Position numbers and translations under genes: made by a program. The notes beneath the pieces were generated by a model that was given only the letters and a program-made list of their open reading frames with translations, ran no database searches and had not been told where the DNA came from. A stretch of 64,000 bases of DNA from NCBI GenBank assembly GCA_001599715.1, contig BCHU01000006.1, positions 850,765-914,764 of the forward strand, written 5' to 3'. Origin of the DNA: Phaeotremella fagi. Its lineage: Eukaryota > Basidiomycota > Tremellomycetes > Tremellales > Phaeotremellaceae. The stretch's first letter is position 1; each line of letters starts with the position of its first letter. Positions 10,295 to 21,433 of this stretch are shown one piece after another.

Positions 10295-10310
10295 GTGGCT
10301 GACGTGAGAT
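10295..10310 (+). promoter_or_regulatory. Copy 2 of the shared 16-base promoter element
   Basis: An exact GTGGCTGACGTGAGAT with GTGCCACA three bases later, 77 bases upstream of the ATG of coiled-coil gene 2. Confidence 0.75.
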
Positions 10311-10507
10311 TCTGTGCCACAACGTCAATGCTTCTTAGAAGTGTCCACCAGACAGCACTGCATTGACATCAGATGACACTGTATCAAATCGAAAACCGAA
10401 AATTCCAAGTGAGTCTGAGTACACCCAATCAAACAGATTTACATGGAATCAAAAAGCTACAAAACAGGACTTTTCGCCATATTCTTCCAATCCTACCCTT
10501 CGGTGTA

Positions 10508-11143
10508 TCAAATGTCTCTCTCCTCCCCTGCAACACCTAAATCCCCTTCGAACCTCTTCAAAACCTTCTCAATCTCCCCAGGTTTCATCTTATCAACCAA
10601 AAGTTTTCTCATTGAGATTTGGCATTTCAAGATATCGATTTTATTCCTAGCGATGGATAGATTCGATTTCATGATTTCATGATCTGTTTGCATGGATCTC
10701 GTGGTCTTAGTGATGGTTTTCAGATGATCTTTTAGGTTTTCGTTCTCTTCTCTAAAGTTTTCGTTTTATCAACCATATCTCACGATAAGAAGAAAAGAGT
10801 TGACTTACTTGAGTGATTTATTCTCTTTCCAGAGATAACCGACCCATTGATCTTTTTGTTTGTTCCAAGTTATCTCGGCCTCCCTCTCCTTAGCCGACTC
10901 CCTCTCCATCCCATTGGATTTACCATTGAAACAACCTTGATATTCAATGAGATCACTAGCTTGCTCACGTTTATAAAAATCGAAAAAACGTTTGGAGTAT
11001 TCCTCCTCAGGTTGATCTGGAGTTTTCGTCGAATTCATACGAACAAATTTGTTTCTGATAAAATGATTGAAGAGATTTGGTTCATTGATCTTGTGTTTGA
11101 TAAAGCCGTTGAAAGGGTTGTACAATCTGATGATCGAGAACAT
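10508..11143 (-). CDS. Coiled-coil protein 3, possible mitochondrial presequence
   Basis: Two exons, 11143-10809 and 10751-10508, give 192 residues. The N-terminus (MFSIIRLYNPFNGFIKHKIN) is basic, hydrophobic and poor in acidic residues, which could be a mitochondrial targeting peptide. The second half is Lys/Glu-rich and helical, ending in CQISMRKLLVDKMKPGEIEK. That segment is loosely similar in position and character to the C-terminal motif of the other two coiled-coil genes, so homology is suggested but not certain. It shares their strand and exact promoter element. Function unknown. Confidence 0.7.
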
Positions 11144-11750
11144 CGTTCTTTAGAAAAAAAAACACAGGCGTGATGAGAGATTTGGAATTGAAAATGCAAA
11201 CACACCTCGTTTTTAGGTCTTTAAAATGATCTCTCGGTTGTGGCTGACGTGAGATTTACAGTGCGAAAGATTTTGTCGTCCGCCACATTCAGATCCAGGT
11301 TTCCAAGACCAAATTTCCTCTGATGGTAACGAGGGTACAGCTTGCACAACAACATCAGGCAACGATCATTGCATGAGCATAGTCTTACATCAAATTGTCT
11401 TACTTCCCAGGTCAGATAGGAAACCTGCAGGTGGGAAGGACGTATGTACTCCTCCTGCCCCCTTCCTCTTGCTTCTTCGCCACTGTCGACGTTGGACAGC
11501 AACTAACTCATTGCATGGCATCACCTCCTCACATCATCAGGTTTATATTTCAACAATCAACCCTCATTATCTCAAATTGGAAAGAAACCAGATTTCAATC
11601 GGGACTGAAACTGAAATCCGTCCAGCCTTGATTTCACTTTAACAACCTACTGGTAGACTGATTCGAAAAATCAAATCAAAAACCCTCCCACCTTCCGTAT
11701 CAAAACAAAAGCTTCTCTCGACGTTCAAGGGATCAACCTTAATCCAAATC
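11144..11750. promoter_or_regulatory. Divergent promoter region between coiled-coil gene 3 and the gene at 11751
   Basis: About 600 bp between two divergent genes, with the third copy of the 16-base element at 11240-11255. No other feature was recognised. Confidence 0.5.
11240..11255 (+). promoter_or_regulatory. Copy 3 of the shared 16-base promoter element
   Basis: An exact GTGGCTGACGTGAGAT, followed by a weaker GTGCGAAA in place of GTGCCACA. It lies 97 bases upstream of coiled-coil gene 3 and 495 bases upstream of the divergent gene at 11751. Confidence 0.75.
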
Positions 11751-12665
11751 ATGTCAAACCCAAAACTCTCCCTGGATGAAATCGAAATCGAAAAACTCAA
11801 AACGAGCTTACACCAACTCTCCCAGAAAATGCACGAAACATCCTCCAAAACCCTAAACTCCCTCAAAGAAATCGAGAAAGAAATCATCGAAACCCAACAA
11901 AAAGCCATTGGTATCATGTCCGAAACATTCAGAACGATGACGTTGACACCAATAAAAATGACTCCGGAGGTAGTTGAGATCCACAGAGATATCGTTGAAA
12001 AGACGTTTTTGGGTCAGTTGGATGGGATCAAGAGGTTTTTGGGGGAGGGGAGGGAGGAAGTTGGGAGATGTTTGAATGAGTTTCAGGGGGTTTTTGAGGA
12101 TTTGAAGGATATCTTGGTTGATAACGAAGATTCTCTGGTTTTCAGCGGGGATTCTTTTGAATGTGTTGGGAATTCCAATTCAACCTCAGAATCGGAATCT
12201 CTCTCACCGAAAGCTCCACCGTCCACACCGAATCAAAATGATCCCCCCCAAACTCCAAATGAACCAACAAACCAAGATTTATCATCATCGCAACCCCCGG
12301 TAACTCCAAACTCAAATCCTGAATCCCTTCTTCCAAAGATTTCAGAATTATCTTCAAACCTAAAAGAAACCAATCGAAAACTCCAAGAAATCCAAGAAAC
12401 GACCATCCCGATGATGATAGAAGAAATAGCTTGTTTACTTTACAGACGTGATCATCATCGAATTCAACGTTCACAAAGTTCTGTGAACCACGACGACCCC
12501 GTAAAGACAATTGATGGTCAGCAGGGGTTGAGGGTTATCTTTGGTCAACCGTCGAGGTTTTTCACTGGGGACGAGAAGGATAAAGAGATTTTTTGGGGTG
12601 ATTCGTGGCCTGTCTTCTGGGAGGGTGGGGGTCCGATTGGTTTAGGTCGTGAGAGGGAGAATTAG
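11751..12665 (+). CDS. Unrecognised protein with coiled coil, intronless
   Basis: 304 residues from an ATG at 11751. Residues 1-65 and about 195-225 form predicted helices or coiled coil (DEIEIEKLKTSLHQLSQKMH and ELSSNLKETNRKLQEIQETT). A Ser/Pro/Thr/Asn-rich linker of about 60 residues lies between them, and the C-terminus is Gly/Trp/Phe-rich. I recognise no domain. It is divergent from coiled-coil gene 3 and could share its promoter element. Confidence 0.65.
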   Translation: MSNPKLSLDEIEIEKLKTSLHQLSQKMHETSSKTLNSLKEIEKEIIETQQKAIGIMSETFRTMTLTPIKMTPEVVEIHRDIVEKTFLGQLDGIKRFLGEGREEVGRCLNEFQGVFEDLKDILVDNEDSLVFSGDSFECVGNSNSTSESESLSPKAPPSTPNQNDPPQTPNEPTNQDLSSSQPPVTPNSNPESLLPKISELSSNLKETNRKLQEIQETTIPMMIEEIACLLYRRDHHRIQRSQSSVNHDDPVKTIDGQQGLRVIFGQPSRFFTGDEKDKEIFWGDSWPVFWEGGGPIGLGREREN

Positions 12666-13244
12666 GATTTAGTGGGGGCGGGGGTCACTTTCCATTTCAT
12701 AAATATATCCAGTACCATCCAAGGATCGTATGTACCAATGCGAGTCCATCAGCTGCACAATTCAAGAAAACCCCCCATCGTGATTGAATCAATATGCATT
12801 CCAAGAAAATTTTCCTAAATAGATGAAAAGGGGATAAAAATAAAAGTGAGCTAAATCAAAGATTGTGTTATGGATTTTATAGATGAATGAAAGAGAAAAA
12901 AAGGTTGTAATGGATATAGCAAAGTCGAATAATTTGAAAATTTTATAATATAAAACTGAGAAAAGTTGAATTGACGTTTATATTAAGTGATAGTGGGGAG
13001 GATATTGATAACATTTTGAACAATAAAACTGAAGATAAAGGGAAAGAGAATGAGATTCGTATGATTGATTTGATTTCGTTGATAAGATAAGATGAGAGAT
13101 ATGCACTAGATGATGCCGTTATCGTTATACAGAAAGATTTGATAAGAAATAAAATGCGACATTGACAAAAATTTGAATTCGTGTTTCATGTCGTAAGATT
13201 GTGATAAAAAGAAGGGGGGTTTCGTTCGTCCGATTTTCGCCCAT
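12666..13244. other. Convergent intergenic region, no gene seen
   Basis: An A+T-rich stretch between the stop codons of the gene at 11751 and the BTG/TOB gene. It presumably contains both 3' UTRs. Confidence 0.4.
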
Positions 13245-14881
13245 TTAACCCATTCTCTGCATACCCAGAGTCATAGGTCTCATACCCAATCCACCAGCCA
13301 TACCACCAGGTTGACCATGTGGCCAACCATAACCTCCACCACCTGGTTGAATTTTACCCGAGAATTGATTATTGAAAATACCGTTGACTGGTCCACCAAC
13401 ACCTGGTTGACCAACATGACCAAGATACGTTGGCATGATTCTACGTCTGGTTCTAACTTTTCTTGGGGAAGAGGGTGTCGAACCTATACCGTTTGAATTG
13501 GCGTTTGAACCGGTAGCAGTGTTTAATGCTCTTGACGCCATTGATACTGATGGTGATCGGGATCGAATCGGTACTCGTGACATACTGATTACTGATGATG
13601 GTCTAGATCCTCCACCTAGTTTCACACCTCCACCTAAAACTGTCACGTTGCCTCCGTCGTATGGCGTGACAGCTGGTGTAGCAGTGGTAGGTGTAACTGT
13701 TACTGTTGCTGGTGTAGACGTGGACGTAGTCTGAGGTTGAGGTGTACTTGGTGACGGAGTTCTACCTCGTGTTGTAGGTGTGGGTACAGGTGTGGAAGAT
13801 TTACGTTTATCAGGGAGAGCAGGGACAACAAACGGATCTGCTGAGCCAGGTCTTGAAGCTGGTGTGAGTAATTGAGTGTGACCAGAATTAGAATCTGAAA
13901 CAGATGAAGCGATTGATGAAGTTGACCCATGGCCACGAGAACTTCTTGATAACAACCCAGAATCTGTGTTGATCGATTGTGAATAACCATGACGTTTGTA
14001 TCCAGATTCAGATGATGTTTCAGAGGAGACGGGTGAAATCGATCGGAAACTTGTCATATCTGTTGACACATTCCTACTGTGAGATTGACCTATCGATGCA
14101 GCAGGAAGTAAACTGGGTGAAGGAACTCTGGGAACTTGTTCCATCTCCGAAATGGTGGTGTTGGCAAGTGGAGTAGGAGGGATTTGGAAAAGTGCGGGCG
14201 CTTTGATTGGGATAGCATGCGATGGTCGCACAGGTGTAAGAATTGATTGACTGGTAGATGCTGTAGATGATTCCGGAACATGAGATGCTTGCCAAATGGT
14301 TTGTATGGGTTCTGTAAAATATGAGTCAGCATATTGACAATGCTAAATAAGGTGTTTCACGTACCCTTGATAACTTTTGAGGGTTCAAAGCCAACATCTT
14401 CCCAATCCCAACCTCCAAATCTCCAAACGACCATACCTGGATCACACCAAGCTTCCCATTCTTCTTTAACCTCCGAATCCTCAATCCTTCGAGCTTTCAG
14501 AGTTGCGATAGCTCTTTTCCAAACAAGTTCTTCAACACCGGCGTCAAGTGCTGCTGATTTTAAGACAACAGGTAAACCTAAATGTTTCGTACATATCAAA
14601 GATCGATAACCTGATCCATGTTGTGGTCGACTCTCGTCCCAAGAATGTATGTAAAGTTTTGTGAGATAAGTTTGAAGTTGTTTTCGAAGGATTGAAAGTG
14701 TTTGTTGTGAATAATGTGGGGTTAAGGGTTGAATGAGATGATTTATTAGATATGTCAATGCAGTTGATAATGTTAAATCTAGATTTAATGTGTTATGATC
14801 CGAACTGGAAACAGAATTATTGGTAAGAGCGGGAGAAGGTTGGGCGAAGGACACTGTTGGTGACAGTTCTTGGTAATCCAT
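13245..14881 (-). CDS. BTG/TOB-family protein with long disordered tail
   Basis: Two exons, 14881-14365 and 14311-13245, give 527 residues. Residues of roughly 30-175 match the BTG domain. There is an N-terminal helical part, then HGSGYRSLICTKHLGLP (compare the BTG-box GSGYRCIRI), and near the end EEWEAWCDPGMVVWRFGGWD (compare animal proteins with WVDPGEVSYR). In animals this domain binds the Caf1/Pop2 deadenylase of CCR4-NOT and promotes mRNA decay. The remaining 350 residues are Ser/Thr/Pro-rich, becoming Gly/Met-rich at the end, and probably disordered. The family assignment rests on recalled motifs. Confidence 0.8.
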
Positions 14882-15796
14882 GGTGGCGAATGGAATGGAT
14901 GTAGGTGTATGTATGGAAGTTAAAGATGAGGTGGATGGGTATGAAGTGATCTAGATAAACATGAGTGAAGTGTTGTTACTGAGCCTTGGATGATTTAATG
15001 AGAGATTTGTGAAAGAAAAATGAGTCGGTCTAGATGAGATAGGAGAGGAAACAAACAATGCGAGTGAGTCGATTTATAATGTTTTTTGAGTGAGAGAAAT
15101 GAGGTGAATTAGAGGAGAGTCTATGTGAGGAAGTGAAGTTGAAAGTGAGATGTGACTGTGGTGAACCGAGTCAAGAAACAGTAATAAAGTGAAAAAGTGA
15201 ACAAGTGAACAAGTCGAGGTCAAGGTGAGATAGAATCCAGAGTGAAGTAAGTTACAGTAGCAGTGAGAATCAACCTTCACTCAACATAACATTCAACTTC
15301 GTACCAACCCATGGATTATTACTCCTTTAAGTAATTATCAATTAACCAGCCTTCACCACGCGACACCCACGCGATGGACTCTCCTTTGATTTAGGCGTGC
15401 AGTCTATCTCCTTTCCTTATCCGACATTTGATCCCGTCCAACACCCAGAACGTCATTCCGTCCAAGTAAGTGATCCCTCCATTTAAGCAGTAGCAACAAT
15501 AATCTCCTCACTCACCCACTCACCCACTCAGACAGTCACAGTCCACTCAATTCAGTTCATCATCTTCCTATCTCCTTCATCTACCTACATCTAATAATCA
15601 TATCGTACAACACACTTCACTCAATCAACCCTACTCAACTCTAATACCACTCTCTCGCTCTCCCCCTGGTATGACCAGTACCCAATCTTGACAGAGCTAG
15701 CTACCCCCACCCACCGTCTAACACCCATACAAGAATCACGCGTTAAATTTGATTCCAATCCTCCATCACAACCCTAGACCAATCAACCAAAACCCC
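14882..15796. promoter_or_regulatory. Divergent promoter region of BTG/TOB and SDS3-like genes
   Basis: About 915 bp upstream of both genes, rich in pyrimidine tracts. A short CACTCACC-type repeat lies at about 15507-15530. Small frames here lack coding character. Confidence 0.45.
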
Positions 15797-18532
15797 ATGT
15801 CACTACCAGCTCGTGAGGGCTCATCCCCTCTGTCCTCACCGTCTCCATCGCCAACTCCGTCACCTGGACATGGTTCATATCGCGCTTCTTCATCAACCAC
15901 CCCAAGAGCTCCGGTTAGGGCCGATAGATATCATTCAGACGTACCCATGCAGGATAACGATTTGGACAAAGAGGGAATAGACAACGACGACGACGATGAT
16001 GACAGAGAAAGGAGGAGTCCAACTAGCTCCACTGTACCTAGGGATGGTGAAGATGAAAGTGATGAAAGTGAATTGACGGAAGAGGAAGATTTTGACGAAC
16101 CAAACAACATCTCTGTTCGTCCCTCGCAGGAAGAGGATGAAGTTGAGGAAGAGGAGGAAGAGGAAGAAGAAGAAGAAGAAGAAGAAGTGAATGAAAATGA
16201 TGAGGATCTCACGGGCGACCCGGTCGATGAAGAAAATATCGATGAAGATTCAGAGCTTGAGAGTGAACAGACGTGAGTTAACTTTTTCTACAAATCGAAA
16301 ATTTATCTGACCACTTCATCCAGACCTCTCCCCGATCCTCCAAAGCCCCTACCGAGCTTTTCCCAATCTCCATCTCTCACCCCTCCACCCTCCACTGATC
16401 CTATACTTCCTGAAAGTTTACCATCGATATCACCCAAAATCTCCCTCCTTGGTCCTCGTTCGTTGAATACCTGGGACCAACCAGAGGTAGATTCTGATGT
16501 AGCTGATGAAATGGATGTGGATAAGGCTGAAATCAATGGTGAAGATGAAGAGGAAGATGAGAGTCGCGAAGAAGTGGAGGATGAGGAGGACGAAGAGGAA
16601 GATGGCGATGTCACCATGAGAGCTGAGGTTGAACCTGCTGTTGATGAGGAGGTTGACGAGACGATCTTAGTGAATAGTGACGTTGAAGTTGAAAATGAAG
16701 CTGAAGAAGAAGAAGGAGAGGAAGTGCCTGTGGTTGAAGATGAGGATGTACAGGTGGAACAGGAAGAACAGGAAGATGTAGATTTGGAGGCAGCAGGTAT
16801 GTTGAGTTTAATGGTTATTCTTTGTTGCTTCATCTAATTTGATTTTCAGATTCTCCAGCAGAGTTCCCTATCCCAATGCGAGCAGCGGGTTACGCCAACA
16901 CTCACGCACCACCTCCTACACCAGGAGCTATGAGATCTCTTCTGATGCTTGAAATAAAATTCGCTGCGTTAAGAGATAGGTTATATGTTGAAAGAATGGA
17001 AGAAGCTGCAAAGGAGGAGGAAATGATATTGAATGGTGAGTTTGTGGAGTCGTGATTAGATTCAAAAACTGATTACCATGTTACAGAAACTCATCCCGCT
17101 TTAACATATCTACATAAAACACTTTCTGTGCGAAGGGAGAGATTACATGAATTAGCTTCTAGGAGACATCAACAGGCTTTAGCAGAGTTGGTTAGAGTTC
17201 GAGAATCCGAGAAAAATAATGTTTGGACTTGGTGGACTGTGAGTTGACGTGGTATCATTGTATATATAGTTGAATACTGACTTGGGGCTGTTAGGATGAG
17301 AGAGATCGACTTCATTGGGATGAATTCGAGCAGACTTGGAGTAAACGAAGGAGGTTGGCTAGAGAGAAGAATGAGATTGAAACGCCTAGATTGGGTAAGT
17401 TGGGAATCGTATAATTTGGCTGAGTCAATACTGATATCTCGACAGTAAAACCAGTACCCAGACCCGACAGACCTGTTCAAACCACACCGTATGATTGGAC
17501 AACGGGAGCTACACCTTCTAGATTGAGTGTTAATGAGGGTTTACATGATCTAGCACTTATGGAGGTATGTTGAAATTTTTGATCAAAATAATAGTTATTG
17601 ACTTAACTTAGAACCGACGTCAACCTGTGACATCGAGGAATGCGTCTCCAGGTCAATATCCACCGACGCATGGTTTAATGCAATACAATCAACAGTCGAC
17701 CTCTTATCCTGCTCAACAAAACGCTTCTTACGCTGATGGGTCGGAAGGTGCTGAAAGTTCTGCAGCAGCTAGAAGAAATCATCATCATCACCAATACACC
17801 CAAGCAGGTTCGACAGCGAGACCGACAAACACTGTCACGTCGTCTCAACAGCAGCAACAAGTACATCAAGGTAGACAAACTACAACGCATGCGAACGTTT
17901 ATTCTCAAAGTGGAATTGCGGATACTACGAGACCTAACACGATAATGTCAACAGGACCTGTAGTGCAAGTCCAACCCAGAAGGGAGGGTAGGACGGTTCC
18001 AACGTCTTCAGACATATTCGACCCAAATAGACGAACGTCTACCCAACAACTCCAGAATCCAACCCAAACTCAAAACCCAGCTCAAACATCTAAAGAAATC
18101 AAATCTGAAAATCTCAATGAAGTCAGTGGTGGTGGTGGATATCGACCAAATCTGGAAGGTAGATTATCGAACGGATCGAACGGGAAAGAACATCCTGCCA
18201 ACTCCAGTTCTAATTCGAGCTCAATAGGAGGAGGATTGTTTGGGATTAGAAAAGATTCGATCTCGAGTGTGAATCGACCGTTGAATGGGACTTTGGGATT
18301 GGACGTTGGGGGTTCAGGTAATAAATCGTCTGGTGAGACGAATTCGAATGTTGAGTTGGGGTTGAAAAGAAGTTTGAACGGGAACGGGAACGGTGGGACA
18401 CCGGTTGGTGGGGCTGGAGGAACGACTGGGAATGGAGATTTAGTCAAGCAGGGGTTAGAAACTAAACTATCTGGATTGGATAATAGATCACCACCTATTG
18501 GAGTTGTTGGGAATGGGAAATCAAGTTTTTAA
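15797..18532 (+). CDS. SDS3: Sds3-like subunit of a histone deacetylase complex
   Basis: Exons 15797-16272, 16324-16796, 16850-17035, 17087-17238, 17295-17394, 17446-17564 and 17612-18532 give 808 residues. The frame upstream of 15797 has no ATG. Residues 1-310 are Ser/Pro-rich and then strongly acidic (Glu/Asp runs). The Sds3/BRMS1-type core follows: LEIKFAALRDRLYVERMEEA, then THPALTYLHKTLSVRRERLH, then a helix with DERDRLHWDEFEQTWSKRRR. About 300 residues of Gln/Asn/Ser/Gly-rich tail follow. Sds3 proteins scaffold the Rpd3L/Sin3 deacetylase complex in the nucleus. The protein is much longer than yeast Sds3, mostly because of low-complexity ends. Confidence 0.8.
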
Positions 18533-18969
18533 GGTGAAGCGTCAATGGGGGTTGATAAATGTGATAAATCAGCTTTTATATTATTTCCGTTCTATCTAAT
18601 AAATACCGAGAAGATGAGTCTATCATCTCAATGTATCGATTATCATGAATGAGCAGGAGGGGATGAAGGTTTACGTGCCATTCTGTTTCACAAAACCATT
18701 CATACCTTCTATTTAGAAATTCTTACGGGTCATACAACGAAAAAGCAAAAAGAATGCCGGACCATACAACGATTTAAAAATCAACTGTATCTACAACTAG
18801 AGTCAAAGAAATACTAAACTATAATCGAATAAGAAGAGAATAACTTGTTGAAAAGCTAAACAAAACAAAACCATCTACCCAACTCAGACCAACCCAACCC
18901 AACCCAATGCCGTGTGCCGTGTGCCGTGTCCCCATCACCAAAACCAACCCAACCCCACATTCACCATAT
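18533..18969. other. Convergent intergenic region
   Basis: 3' regions of the SDS3-like gene and the MFS permease. Apart from the short tandem repeat at 18909-18929, nothing was recognised. Confidence 0.45.
18909..18929 (+). repeat. Three tandem copies of GCCGTGT
   Basis: Three perfect 7-base units just downstream of the MFS permease stop codon, next to an AACCC-rich stretch. Confidence 0.7.
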
Positions 18970-20923
18970 TTATTTGATGAAAACATCCTCTTCCAAAATT
19001 TCGCCAGTGGCTAAACCAGCAGCTCTACGTTTCCTAGCAACCATCCTAGTCATCTTCTCGTTGTCGTAAGCGAAATACCAAGTTATACCTGCGAAAACTC
19101 CACAGAGGGCTACGAAGACCATACAGACTACGAAGGGGATGATGTAGTTTGGTGCGTATTCACTTCTGAAGATTTGGGCGGTGTACCTAAAAAAAAATCG
19201 CCAGCGATTAGTTAAAACCATAATTTTAGTGGATATGGATTGGATCACTTACAAACTTGGGATAACAGCGAAAACGTTGATACCAGCTAAAGCCACAGCT
19301 GCTGTACCAGGTTTCAAAGATTGAGTCCGTAAAGGATAGATCATCCCATAGAAAGAAGCGTAAGGCATGTAAACCAAGAAGATCATCGCGTAAAGCCCTC
19401 CAGCCGATTTGATGAATATCAAACCGAAATAACCGCAAACGAGTAAAGCGGAACAGACACATAAGATCAAATGTCTTGGAACTCTGGTATCGTGATCCAT
19501 GAACCAACCCATGCAGAGTTGAGTGATGACGTAGAGGATTGCTGGGGGGACGTTGAGAAGGAGTGATTGGGTTGCGGAGGTCAATTTGAAAGCTTGGATG
19601 ATGGTTGGTAACCAGAACGTTAGACCTGAGGTTCCGGCTGAAAGGAAATGAACTGCGAAACCGTATGACCCTGTTGGTTTGTTAGGTTTGATATTCTTCA
19701 TGGAAGGATGCTGACTTACAGAAAAGAGGTGATTTGAATTCTTCCTTGATAGCAGCCCAATTGTATGTTTCGTCATGTTCACGAGCGGCTGAAGGTGGAA
19801 GACGACCACTCATGAATTTGGCTATTAACACAAACATCAGTGTCAAGTCTAGTAAGTCTGTGATTAAGCACTTACATTCCTCTGGAGTCAGGAATTGACG
19901 TTTGGATTGAGGTGAATCTGGGAAATCAGGTAGGAGGAGCCACATGAAGAAAGCGACGATCAAACCGAAACCTCCAACTGTGATATAACATAATCTCCAT
20001 GGGGCGACTGTAGTACTTGTATAACCTATTCACAATCTTTAGAACAAGGTTCATATTGGAGATAGAAAGTAGAAAGTAACTTACTGTAACCATACGCAAC
20101 GAGGGTATCCATAACACCAGAGAATTGACCGAGCTAAAAGAGAAATCAGTCAAACTTGTCCCAATTTTCTCGATTGTTTTCGTTAACTTACAGTTCCAAT
20201 GGCCATTAATCTGAAAGCCATTTCATCTGGTCGATACCAGGCGTTGAAGTAGTAAAGAATACCAGGATAGAACCCAGCTTCGGCAACACCTGCAATCAGA
20301 AATTATTTGGTCAGATTGGAATTCAGAAAAGTCTGTTGTAGTCGGACATACCTAAAGCAGCTCTACAGGCTAAGAAGCCTGCACCGTTTGAACAAGCTGC
20401 GTGGAGGGCGGCGATGATTGACCAAAGAACGAGGATACGAGTCATGTGAAGCTAATAACCGGTGGTCGTGTGAGTCAACTGAAAAAAAAAGAAAAAAAAC
20501 ATTGTACTGGAATCAGGGACAGGGACGCCGACTTACTCTTGGAGTCATCCATTTGATAGTCAAATTGGAAGGGATTTCAAAGACAGCATAAGTAGCTGAG
20601 AAAGCAGTCGCAGCAAAAGAGAAATCGTTGGTTGACATGCCCAATTGAGTCAAGATATTTGATGGATCGGTGGTATTGATAGCTTTGACGTATGAGGTCA
20701 TACTTGAATCCATACCTCTCAAGAGATAAGCGATGAAGAGGGTAGGTAGAAGATGCATGTCTACACGACGTAAGATTCTTCTGGTATCAGCATAACTGAA
20801 TAGATGACGAGCTGCCGCTAATTCAGCATCAACCGTTTGAAGTTCAACGTTGTCCTCAGCAACGACTGTTACCGTGGTATCATCGAATTTCTTCTCGTCG
20901 ACGTCTTCGATTGGTTGAGACAT
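18970..20923 (-). CDS. MFS permease, anion:cation symporter (Dal5/Tna1-like) type
   Basis: Multi-exon gene; the first exons are 20923-20537, 20453-20352 and from 20289 on. The start MSQPIEDVDE at 20923 follows a plausible leader. The N-terminal cytosolic stretch ends in RRVDMHLLPTLFIAYLLRGM, the typical first helix of the ACS family (allantoate, nicotinate, pantothenate and related permeases). GVAEAGFYPGILYYFNAWY is the conserved family motif after helix 4. Helices continue to the C-terminus, which ends in an acidic tail EEDVFIK. The substrate cannot be read from the sequence. It is divergent from the DHA2 transporter at 21434 with about 510 bp between. Confidence 0.85.
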
Positions 20924-21433
20924 CTTTGATTGGTGGGATCTGGGGAATTTGGAATCTGATAAGAATAAGCGAGAAAGACGTCTCACAATTCCAAATCATC
21001 TCTTCGTTTTAAGTCTAAGTTAATTCTCCTTCCTTATCTTAAAGTCTAATCTACAATCTGAAACAAGCGTCGGCACCATCTAAATATAGGAGATACCAAG
21101 TCCTAGCGCAGTTAGGTGACGTTAGGTGGGGTATCTTTTTCAGGAACTGGAACTGGAATCTCATTCCATATGGCGTTTGGAAACCAGCTGTGAGTTAACC
21201 GTCGGTAGGAATAACACTGAATCTGATTGGTCAGACATGCTCTATCTACAAATTGAAACGTATGGTCCATTACGTTGGGTACTGGAATGATCGAGCAATG
21301 ATTTTCAGGTCGGCCGTGTCGGATGAGACCGTGATTATTTTGGCGAGCAAAGGTCGTTAGAGTAACTGCTACAGTAACATCTTCTTACTTGTAGGAATGG
21401 ATTGGGAGAGTCCTGTAATGCCCCTAGGCGACA
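20924..21433. promoter_or_regulatory. Shared divergent promoter region of two MFS transporters
   Basis: About 510 bp between the two start codons. The octamer GTTAGGTG occurs twice in close succession near 21113-21128. No gene was recognised. Confidence 0.4.

Noticed and set aside
16303..16833. Ser/Thr-rich minus-strand frame opposite the SDS3-like gene
   Set aside because: It mirrors Glu/Asp codon runs of the real gene on the other strand.
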